Of a stretch of 48,026 nucleotides of DNA, positions 41,003-48,026 are shown in pieces (positions within the stretch are counted from its first letter, which is position 1; every line of letters starts with the position of its first letter). Origin of the DNA: Candidatus Ruminococcus intestinipullorum (GTDB taxonomy: Bacteria > Bacillota > Clostridia > Lachnospirales > Lachnospiraceae); the NCBI GenBank assembly GCA_018883985.1, contig JAHLFA010000022.1, positions 1-48,026 on the forward strand. Reading direction: 5' to 3'. Below the pieces are notes generated by a model that ran no database searches, was not told the origin of the DNA, and saw only the letters and a program-made list of their open reading frames with translations. Both the position numbers and the translations under genes were made by a program.

Positions 41003-42052
41003 TTATTCTACTACAAATTGATAAACTGTAGTAGTATCATATTTATCACCTTTTTTCAAAATTGGAGACGGAAACTCTTTTTCATTAATTGCATTTGGAA
41101 AATATTGTGTTTCTAAACAGAATCCAGCATAGTTTTCGTAATACATATCTTCCTTGCCTTTCACATGTTCCAAACCATTTCCTGTATACAACTGTACCCC
41201 TGGCAAATCGGAGTATACTTTCATTGTAATTCCAGATTTTGAACCTTTTGCTTCGGCTACTTTTTGAAGATTACCATCCCATCCATCAATTACAAAGTTA
41301 TGGTCATATCCGTTTACAAAGCGCATTTGCTCATAATCTGACTGTAAATCATGTCCTATTATTCTTCCAGACTTAAAGTCCAATGGTGTCCCCTCCACTG
41401 CCCAAAGTTCGCCTGTAGGAATAGATGCTTTATCCTTAATTGGTGTAAATTTCGATGCTTCTATTTGCAGCCAGTGTTCTTTCACATCACCAAAGTTATG
41501 ACCATCTAAATTAAAATACGTATGATTTGTCATATTTACTACTGTTGTTTGGTCACACTCTCCCTCATAATGAATTTTTAATTCATTTTCCTCTGTTAAG
41601 ATATATGTTACCTTCATCAATAGATTTCCTGGATATCCTTGATCTTGGTCTGGACTTTCTAATGACAATGAAACACTATTTTCTGTCATTCCTGCAAAAT
41701 CCCATACACGAAATGCATAGCTATCTGGTCCACTATGTAAGTTATTCTCTCCTTCATTTTTAGAAAGATAATATGTTTTCCCATCAAGGGTAAATTGTGC
41801 GTTTTCAATACGATTGGCTCCTCGGCCTACCGCAACACCAAAATATACTGGATTATTTTCATATCCTTTCACATCATCATATCCTAATACAACATCTGTA
41901 TATTCCCCAGAAGAATTTTTCACTTTTACTGATACAATAGCTGCTCCTATATTTGCTATTTTTACCTCTGTACCTTTCTGATTTTGCAATGTGTACAAAT
42001 GAATCTCCCTACCATCTTGATTTGTACCAAATATAGTTTCCTTTACACTCAT
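41003..42052 (-). CDS. galM: Aldose 1-epimerase (mutarotase)
   Basis: 349 residues. Interconverts alpha and beta anomers of glucose or galactose. Catalytic His in NMTNHTYFNLDGH, the GRGANRIENAQFTLDG segment, and the general-base Glu region CLETQYFPNAINEKEFPSP are present. AGGAGAGG precedes the ATG. It is the last gene before the two-component pair and could act with the glycosidase further upstream. Confidence 0.95.
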   Translation of the reverse strand: MSVKETIFGTNQDGREIHLYTLQNQKGTEVKIANIGAAIVSVKVKNSSGEYTDVVLGYDDVKGYENNPVYFGVAVGRGANRIENAQFTLDGKTYYLSKNEGENNLHSGPDSYAFRVWDFAGMTENSVSLSLESPDQDQGYPGNLLMKVTYILTEENELKIHYEGECDQTTVVNMTNHTYFNLDGHNFGDVKEHWLQIEASKFTPIKDKASIPTGELWAVEGTPLDFKSGRIIGHDLQSDYEQMRFVNGYDHNFVIDGWDGNLQKVAEAKGSKSGITMKVYSDLPGVQLYTGNGLEHVKGKEDMYYENYAGFCLETQYFPNAINEKEFPSPILKKGDKYDTTTVYQFVVE

Positions 42053-42096
42053 AATGTCCTCTCCTATCTTAATTTTTTTATAAAACCATTATACCC

Positions 42097-43416
42097 CTAA
42101 TCTCTTGGAATAGGAATCAATATTCTCACTTCAAACCAATTTTTTTGTAAGTCTACAGCAACAGAGCCTCCATACTTCTTTGCCGTATTTTGAATACTCT
42201 TCAAGCCATATCCATGAAATTGAATTTCTTTCTTTGTTGTAACTGGAAGCCCATTCTTAAATGCTAACTTCTCTTCACAATAATTTTCTACCCGTATTCT
42301 TAAAAATCTTTTCTGTGTTGCTACTGAAAGATGAATCAATCGTTTCTCTTCTTCCTTTAGTCTTTCAACACTTTCTACAGCATTGTCCAATAGATTGCCA
42401 AACAATGCACTAATATCCATATCCTCCATAAAGGATAGTGCCAATCCATCTGCTACACACGTAAGACTAATATTTTTATTATGACAATACAAGGTCTTGC
42501 TTGTTAATACTGCATCTAGCACCTTATTTCCCGTTTTATTTTGTGCTTCATAAATCTTAATTTCCTTTTCCATTTTATCAAGGTATGCCATTGCCTTGCT
42601 GCCATCTGCTTCTGCCTTTAACAATGCAATCTGATGTTTTAAATCATGATATTTTTGATTTACAATCTCAATACTTTCTTGAGATAACTGATAGTTTTTG
42701 TATTGCATTTGCAAGATATTCTGTAATGTATCAACTTCAAATCTCATTTGAAGTTCACGCATTTGCATATGATATGCGTACAGAACTGCCATCCCACTTA
42801 AATCTACCAATGTTCTAATAATAAACATTTCCGTTGGAAACGTACTGCTAAATGGCCCGCTTTTACTAAGATAACTCATATTACTCACTGCAAATACCGC
42901 AGACACTATAATGATAACCGTAATTAATTCCCTTTTTCCTATATATAGTTCTTGAAAATCCTTTTGCAGCGTCCTTTCTTTAAAGTATAAGAATCCAAAA
43001 ATAATCCCATATACTATAAGCAAAAAACTCCATTCTATGAACTTATTTGTACGAACCTTTAAGTGCCGCACTGCATAATAATACATTTGCCACGCCAATG
43101 ATGCAGCAAACTCTCCACTAATAAATACACGTGCACAATAATACCCAGCTTCTGATAAAGTAAATTCACAACATGTATAAATTGAAATTAACAAAATAAC
43201 AATAACAACAAGCATACAAGGAATAAATAACCATTGCCTCACCCCATCCGTTAGTGTCATAAATATTAATAACACCACCAGACATACTCCTTGTATAAAA
43301 AACTTTTTCTTTTTTTCAAAACGATCTTTGTTCGTACATACTACAATCAACGCAGCAAGCCAGTATGCAATAGAATAATAATACCCTGGGGTATTAATCA
43401 CCTCTAGTATCTTCAT
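42097..43416 (-). CDS. GHKL sensor histidine kinase (AgrC-like)
   Basis: 439 residues. About six membrane helices in the first 215 residues, then a coiled coil (about 220-250). Phospho-acceptor His257 lies in KYHDLKHQ, and the ATPase domain N-box is NLLDNAVESV (341-350) followed by HGYGLKSIQNTAKKYGG. No typical extracellular sensor domain. Such kinases often sense peptides. It overlaps the response regulator gene by 4 nt. Confidence 0.9.
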   Translation of the reverse strand: MKILEVINTPGYYYSIAYWLAALIVVCTNKDRFEKKKKFFIQGVCLVVLLIFMTLTDGVRQWLFIPCMLVVIVILLISIYTCCEFTLSEAGYYCARVFISGEFAASLAWQMYYYAVRHLKVRTNKFIEWSFLLIVYGIIFGFLYFKERTLQKDFQELYIGKRELITVIIIVSAVFAVSNMSYLSKSGPFSSTFPTEMFIIRTLVDLSGMAVLYAYHMQMRELQMRFEVDTLQNILQMQYKNYQLSQESIEIVNQKYHDLKHQIALLKAEADGSKAMAYLDKMEKEIKIYEAQNKTGNKVLDAVLTSKTLYCHNKNISLTCVADGLALSFMEDMDISALFGNLLDNAVESVERLKEEEKRLIHLSVATQKRFLRIRVENYCEEKLAFKNGLPVTTKKEIQFHGYGLKSIQNTAKKYGGSVAVDLQKNWFEVRILIPIPRD

Positions 43417-44123
43417 CTTTGTCCCCCATTCATATAATTATTTAGTGCATCCATAAATGCTTTTTTTCTAGAACGGCTAACTTGTATAATCTCTGAATGA
43501 ACTTGAACATCACTTCCTTGAAACCAATCTACGTATTCTAAATTAATCAAATAGCATCTATGACAACGAAAAAATTGATTTTTATCTAGACTTCCCTCTA
43601 CCTCCTTCATGGAACCATTCATACTATAATTTCCCTTCGTAGTATGATAAATCAACTCATGATTTTGTACCTCTATATAATAAATTGTGGAAACATCTAA
43701 TTTTGCAACTCCATTTCTTCCCCCAATCATAAGGAAATTTGTTTTCTTCTGAGGCAATCTAGATAATGCTCTCTCAATTCTCTGTGTAAAAGCAAAATAA
43801 GATACGGGCTTTAAAACATAGTCCAATGCATCGACCTTATAGCCTTGAATGGCATACTGCGGCATATTTGTTATAAAAATAATAATAACCTCGGTATCTA
43901 ACTCCCTAATCTTCTCAGCTGCTGTCATCCCATCCATGAATCTCATTTCTACATCCATTAAAATAATATCAAATTCACCTTTATATTCCGAAACAATATC
44001 CTCTCCATCTGAAAATACAGTTACCTCTATTTTTTCTGCACGTTCTTTTTCATATTCTTTCAAATAACCCTTTAGTTCTGATACATAATTGGCATCATCT
44101 TCTACCAATGCTATCTGAATCAT
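43413..44123 (-). CDS. LytTR-family response regulator
   Basis: 236 residues. Receiver domain with Asp57 (DIILMDVEM), acidic pair ALVEDD at 5-10, and Lys109 region ALDYVLKPVSY. LytTR DNA-binding domain about 130-230 (FFRCHRCYLINLEYVDWF). GGGAGG lies 7 nt before the ATG. Upstream is a hairpin (44190-44238) and the glycosidase operon. Confidence 0.92.
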   Translation of the reverse strand: MIQIALVEDDANYVSELKGYLKEYEKERAEKIEVTVFSDGEDIVSEYKGEFDIILMDVEMRFMDGMTAAEKIRELDTEVIIIFITNMPQYAIQGYKVDALDYVLKPVSYFAFTQRIERALSRLPQKKTNFLMIGGRNGVAKLDVSTIYYIEVQNHELIYHTTKGNYSMNGSMKEVEGSLDKNQFFRCHRCYLINLEYVDWFQGSDVQVHSEIIQVSRSRKKAFMDALNNYMNGGQR

Positions 44124-44189
44124 CTAATGTCCTCCCTGTCGATTCATCTATTTTAACGTAAAAATTATAACACATTTTATAACGCCAAA

Positions 44190-44238
44190 ATGGAGTTGTG
44201 TATAGAATATCTTAAAACATTCTATACAACAACTCCAT
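44190..44238. repeat. Long hairpin between the glycosidase operon and the response regulator
   Basis: Arms of about 19 bp (ATGGAGTTGTGTATAGAAT and its complement with one bulged base) around a 10-nt loop. A TTTT follows on the minus strand, so it may be a terminator for the glycosidase/4-TM transcript or a regulatory hairpin in the leader of the regulator gene. Confidence 0.55.
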
Positions 44239-44249
44239 ATACTATTTTT

Positions 44250-44684
44250 CTATTTTTCTTTCACGATGCGGAAAAAAGAAGATATAATCGTAAATAAAAC
44301 TCCAAGTAAGCAACATACCATCCCAACAATTGCACTAGATAAATCTGACATCGTCTGTGCATTTCTTTCAAAAGACAATATTGTTGCAATACTGTTTACA
44401 CGCAGACTTACAAAGATTACAAAGCCTACCATTAAAAGGATTCCTGATAAAACTGGAAACGCATCTAACCATATCTTTGTGCTATCTTTTTCGGAACCTA
44501 AAATATAGATTATTTCAAAAATAATACCTACTATAATACACACGACAAGTCCCATATGAACTCCTTGATTAGAAAAATATGCCGTATTACAATTAATAAA
44601 ATATGCTGTAATTCCTACAAGTCCAAATATCACCGCAAGAATAGTTAGATAAAATCCTATGGATTGTTTCTTTATAAAACTCAT
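44250..44684 (-). CDS. Four-helix membrane protein of unknown function
   Basis: 144 residues with four predicted membrane helices (about 10-30, 43-63, 75-95, 115-137) and short loops. No motif I recognise. It follows the GH3 gene by 13 nt, so it is probably co-transcribed and may assist or anchor the glycosidase. AGGGGGAT precedes the start. Confidence 0.75.
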   Translation of the reverse strand: MSFIKKQSIGFYLTILAVIFGLVGITAYFINCNTAYFSNQGVHMGLVVCIIVGIIFEIIYILGSEKDSTKIWLDAFPVLSGILLMVGFVIFVSLRVNSIATILSFERNAQTMSDLSSAIVGMVCCLLGVLFTIISSFFRIVKEK

Positions 44685-44697
44685 ATTCCTATCCCCC

Positions 44698-47600
44698 TTA
44701 ATCCGCTTTACGTTTTTTTAGATCCTTGATATACATCGCAATTGCTGCAAGCATCAATACTCCAAAAGCAACCTGTGTTCCTGTCAATACGTTATCATAC
44801 CAAGTTCTTACATCTTCAATTCTAGAAGTTTCATTGATACCATCCATTGCATTAGAGTTTGCCAATGCATAATTCTGCCATAACATTACATTTTTCAAAT
44901 CTTGCATCATAGATGCATCTTTGCTGACTGCCTCAGTTGTCCAATAATTCCATTTTCCACTAACTGCTTCTATTGTGTTGTCTCCCGTATTACATGTCAT
45001 GGTTACACCAGAATGTACTGCCTCTTTTAATACACTATAATTTGCATCCTGAATGAAATCTTCTGACATCAATCCTAAAAATCCCCATTCTTCACGAAGG
45101 ATTTCTTGTAAAAGCCCATAGTGAGCATTTCCTGCTGTACATCCTACACGGTTAAAAGTCGTCATAACTCCAATAGCACCTGCATCTTCTATACTTGCTT
45201 GTGTACCACGAAGCTCTGTTTCACGTGCTTTTTGTTCTGTCATAAATACTGCAATACCTGAACGATTGATTTCTGTATCATTAAAAGCAAAATGTTTTGG
45301 TGCAATAATACATCCATATTCCTTTCCTGCTGCGATATAAGCAGATGCTTGATATGCAGTCAAAATTGGATCCTCTGAATAATATTCATGGTTTCTTGCA
45401 TTATAAGGTACACGATGCAAGTTTGTTCCAGCTCCCCAGAAAATTGGAAGATTGGACCATAGAGAATAATTTCCAATTACTGAACCATACTCTTCTGCCA
45501 TTTCTTTACTAAATGTCTGTGCAATTACAGTTTCATTGCTCATTGTACCAAATTTATAATTTAAGTTCTTATCACCTGCATCTACTGCACATGGATCTTC
45601 TGAACTTGTATCAGTATTCGCATATTGACCAAGTGTATAGGAATTGATTCCATTTGGTCCATCATTTTGTACTGCCTCTGGAGAGCTAATTGACTCGATT
45701 GGTTTTGTACTTGTACCACCAAATCCTGTACGTATCATTGCCTCTTCCAATGTAATCTGATCAATCAACTGTGTCCATTTTTCATTCGTAATATCAGTCT
45801 CTCCCTTTAAATCAGCTAGTGTAAGTCCATTATCTGCACCAAATATTACAGATTCTGTATCTCCCTGCTCCTTAATTTCTAGCAGGTCATTTTGCATCAC
45901 TTGAATCATTTCTTCCGTTGCAGTCATATCTTTATAAGTTTTTGGCCATGTATTTTTCCAGTCATTTCTAGATAAGTATGTAACAGTTCCTGGCATATAA
46001 TAATTTAAATCTGCATCTTCCAACTGATTTTCCACAGCAGTTCCATTTTCTGTATAAGCAAATGTTGTAGAATCCAATTCTTCTAAATTCCAAACTTTAA
46101 CTAAAGATGCTTTCCCTTCAGATGTCATTCCATCGGCTGTTGTCTTTCCTTGAGCTGTTAGTACATTATTGATAGCATCATGAGAACCATTTCCAATTGT
46201 AAAGTAATAATCTCCTGCATCCAAAATATAATTACCTTTTGTACCTGCTGCATTATCACATGTACTATCCCAACTTGCCATATCTTGTGCGTCTGCTGTT
46301 ATAGTTACTTTTACAGATTCTCCTGGCTCTAAAGATTTCGTTTTCTCATAGTCCAATAGCTGTATTGCGGCCTTCTCCACTTGATTTTCTCTGTCATAAT
46401 CTGTATATGGAAGAGAAACATAAAGCTGTACTACATCTTTTCCCGCTACATCTCCTGTGTTTGTAACTGTTACTTCTGCTGTAACTGTCTTTTCTTCTAA
46501 ATTCACATCTAACTTATCCAATGTCTGAGAGAATGTTGTATAGGAAAGTCCAAATCCAAATGGATAAGAAACTTCTTTTTCATACTCCCACGCACCAGAT
46601 GTACTTCCTACTGAGTCAGAAGCATTTCCCTGTCCCAATACACAATCTGCATATCTTGTCTCGTAATATTTGTAACCTGTATAAATTCCTTCTGCTTCTA
46701 CTAACTCTGAATTAATTGAATAGTCAGAATCTGCATTTGTCCATTCAAAGTTTCCATAATTCTGTGCTGCTGGTGAAATAGAGTTATCCACTGCATATGT
46801 ATCTGCCAAATGACCAGATGGATTTGCCTCTCCACTTAATATATCTGCTACTCCATAGAAACCGTAACCTCCTGGAAGCCCTATCTGCAAAATTGCATCA
46901 ACTCCAGTATTCTTCTTAATCTCATCGATTTCCATTGCACTTGCATTATTTAAGAGTACAATAACCTTTCCATCATTCTTCTCTTTAGCTTCTACTGCTG
47001 CCTGAATAATTGCTCTTTCTGTATCAGAAAGTCCCAATGGATCTTCCTGATTCAAATTTTGTTCTGGGTTCACACCTTCTTTTCCTGGCATATAATTTGC
47101 ATTTTCTCCTGCTGCACGAGCAATTGTTACTACCATAACATTATAATCATTCATACTTTCTTTCCAAGTTGAATCTGCCGCATTTAAAGTTTCTTGTGAT
47201 GGCTCAAGACTTGTAAATGTTCCAGTTGTAGCAGGTGCTGTTGTACGATAGTAAGTTGTAACTCCCCATGGAAGAACAATTTCTGATTTAAACTCTTCTT
47301 TTAATCCCTCATACACAGTCTTCAGAGTTGGATTTATTTCAAATCCTTTAGCATTAAATGCCTGTACCATATCTACCGTATCTGCGTCTGTTCCTATATT
47401 TTCTGACAATGAGCTTCCAAAATCTCCTCCCTGTACTGGATAATAACTGCTAAATCCTAAAAGCGAAATCTTTTTTGTTTCTTCTTCAGAAAGTGGAAGG
47501 ACTCCGTTATTTTTTAGAAGTACACTACCTTCCTCATTCATTCGTTCTCCTAAATCTTCAATTGCATCTAAAAGCTCTGTTGTGTTCCTATAATCAGATT

Positions 47601-47802
47601 TAAAAGTATAATCTTCTGCACTTACATTTTCTGTTACAAATTTTGTACTTTGTGTTCCTAAGAATTTATCAATATCCGTACGGAATTTATCTACAATAGC
47701 TCCTGCAGATATTGATAATGCCAAAAATGATGCTGTTGCTGTTGTCAATCCTCGCCAAACACAACGTTTTGACTTTTTCACTTTTCCTTTGTTCTCCTCC
47801 AT
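44698..47802 (-). CDS. Membrane-anchored GH3 glycosidase with permuted domain order
   Basis: 1034 residues. The GH3 C-terminal-type domain comes first (about 80-425, with EEGSVLLKNNGVLPL and ISLLGFSS), then a fibronectin-like domain (about 435-545), and the TIM-barrel catalytic domain last (about 675-980). The substrate-binding Lys-His is in KHFAFNDTEINRSG (836-837). The nucleophile position reads LMSEDF, placing Asp915 where the usual SDW has Asp. A hydrophobic segment near 19-37 and a C-terminal helix (about 1009-1024) before KDLKKRK suggest tethering at both ends. Substrate unknown. GGAGG precedes ATG 47802. Confidence 0.9.
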   Translation of the reverse strand: MEENKGKVKKSKRCVWRGLTTATASFLALSISAGAIVDKFRTDIDKFLGTQSTKFVTENVSAEDYTFKSDYRNTTELLDAIEDLGERMNEEGSVLLKNNGVLPLSEEETKKISLLGFSSYYPVQGGDFGSSLSENIGTDADTVDMVQAFNAKGFEINPTLKTVYEGLKEEFKSEIVLPWGVTTYYRTTAPATTGTFTSLEPSQETLNAADSTWKESMNDYNVMVVTIARAAGENANYMPGKEGVNPEQNLNQEDPLGLSDTERAIIQAAVEAKEKNDGKVIVLLNNASAMEIDEIKKNTGVDAILQIGLPGGYGFYGVADILSGEANPSGHLADTYAVDNSISPAAQNYGNFEWTNADSDYSINSELVEAEGIYTGYKYYETRYADCVLGQGNASDSVGSTSGAWEYEKEVSYPFGFGLSYTTFSQTLDKLDVNLEEKTVTAEVTVTNTGDVAGKDVVQLYVSLPYTDYDRENQVEKAAIQLLDYEKTKSLEPGESVKVTITADAQDMASWDSTCDNAAGTKGNYILDAGDYYFTIGNGSHDAINNVLTAQGKTTADGMTSEGKASLVKVWNLEELDSTTFAYTENGTAVENQLEDADLNYYMPGTVTYLSRNDWKNTWPKTYKDMTATEEMIQVMQNDLLEIKEQGDTESVIFGADNGLTLADLKGETDITNEKWTQLIDQITLEEAMIRTGFGGTSTKPIESISSPEAVQNDGPNGINSYTLGQYANTDTSSEDPCAVDAGDKNLNYKFGTMSNETVIAQTFSKEMAEEYGSVIGNYSLWSNLPIFWGAGTNLHRVPYNARNHEYYSEDPILTAYQASAYIAAGKEYGCIIAPKHFAFNDTEINRSGIAVFMTEQKARETELRGTQASIEDAGAIGVMTTFNRVGCTAGNAHYGLLQEILREEWGFLGLMSEDFIQDANYSVLKEAVHSGVTMTCNTGDNTIEAVSGKWNYWTTEAVSKDASMMQDLKNVMLWQNYALANSNAMDGINETSRIEDVRTWYDNVLTGTQVAFGVLMLAAIAMYIKDLKKRKAD

Positions 47803-47883
47803 AGTTACCTCCTCATTCGAACTTTGCCATAATATTTATTTATTTTCTTGAAGCTGCCTTGTTATTTTTGCAGCTAGCTTCTA

Positions 47884-48026
47884 CTATTTTTGTATACTTT
47901 TCTGATTTCTCACAGCAATTTCTTCTTGCTCTGCTTTCAAATTATCTTCCACACGGAAAAATACAAATAAAATTACTGCACAAATTACATATGCAATTGT
48001 TTCAAACCAAATATAACTAATAGAAA
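47884..48026 (-). CDS. C-terminus of probable MFS/GPH sugar transporter, cut by window edge
   Basis: An open frame from the right edge to TAG at 47884-47886, 47 codons. It reads as a last membrane helix (WFETIAYVICAVILFVFF) followed by a charged tail (RVEDNLKAEQEEIAVRNQK), the pattern at the end of MFS transporters of the glycoside-cation (GPH) type. It would lie upstream of the glycosidase in the same orientation, fitting a sugar uptake and hydrolysis operon. No more can be said without the rest of the gene. Confidence 0.6.
   Translation of the reverse strand, partial: SISYIWFETIAYVICAVILFVFFRVEDNLKAEQEEIAVRNQKSIQK

Noticed and set aside
47850-47883. Hairpin between the transporter tail and the glycosidase (AGCTGC/GCAGCT) as terminator
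   Set aside because: The stem is only about 6 bp and is not followed by a T-run; it may be chance.

Overview
The window is a 48 kb piece of a low-GC Firmicute chromosome. Gene content points to an anaerobic gut-type Clostridia, most likely Lachnospiraceae. It has an E. hirae-order V-type ATPase operon beside a complete F-type ATPase operon, a long Gram-positive SRP RNA, a B12-dependent diol/glycerol dehydratase, a DUF4080 radical SAM protein, and strong AGGAGG-type ribosome binding sites throughout. I see no tRNA, rRNA, CRISPR array or intact transposase. Assigning the family is inference from gene content; no search was run.

Layout. 1-7789 (minus) is a V/A-type ATPase operon in the order F-I-K-E-C-G-A-B, and it runs off the left edge inside subunit B. 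Its K ring protein keeps the Na+-binding residues known from E. hirae. The promoter region (7790-8176) carries two abutting perfect palindromes just downstream of a good sigma-70 promoter. 8177-11360 (minus) is an overlapping operon: PurM/HypE-like protein, Lrp-type regulator, aminotransferase and TrmL. 11402-14785 holds a 33-aa membrane micro-ORF, nth, a B12-binding radical SAM protein, the SRP RNA (plus) and tadA. 14882-20867 has an acidic protein of unknown function, dgt, an HTH protein, a VanY-like carboxypeptidase, an Sfp-type phosphopantetheinyl transferase and a degenerate GGDEF-EAL protein.

21034-27262 (minus) is the full F-type ATPase operon atpBEFHAGDC. The first gene, atpB, has no ATG, GTG or TTG start in its expected N-terminal region. 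It appears to begin at an ACG placed correctly behind a strong ribosome binding site and a sigma-70 promoter. Its c subunit lacks two residues of the Na+ motif, so the F-type enzyme is probably H+-coupled while the V-type one is probably Na+-coupled. 27548-31878 carries maf and a plus-strand nucleoside salvage cluster (deoB, deoD, adenosine deaminase, yaaA), followed by a convergent MFS transporter.

33267-38716 (plus) is a compact dehydratase operon: pduCDE, the two reactivase subunits and a PduO-type cobalamin adenosyltransferase. All active-site residues of the large subunit are present. The medium subunit keeps a microcompartment-targeting-like N-terminus, although no shell genes are in the window. 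38711-39481 is a small island with a ParE/RelE-Phd toxin-antitoxin pair. The right end (39568-48026, minus) holds a DAACS symporter, galM, a GHKL kinase/LytTR regulator pair, a 4-TM protein, a domain-permuted membrane-anchored GH3 glycosidase, and the tail of a probable MFS/GPH sugar transporter.

The most unusual features are two near-perfect hairpin elements (12182-12230 and 31861-31910; 24-bp arms, shared GGGGACGTAGT core) that supply the stop codons of the genes they touch, the ACG start of atpB, and the operator-like palindromes in front of the V-ATPase operon.
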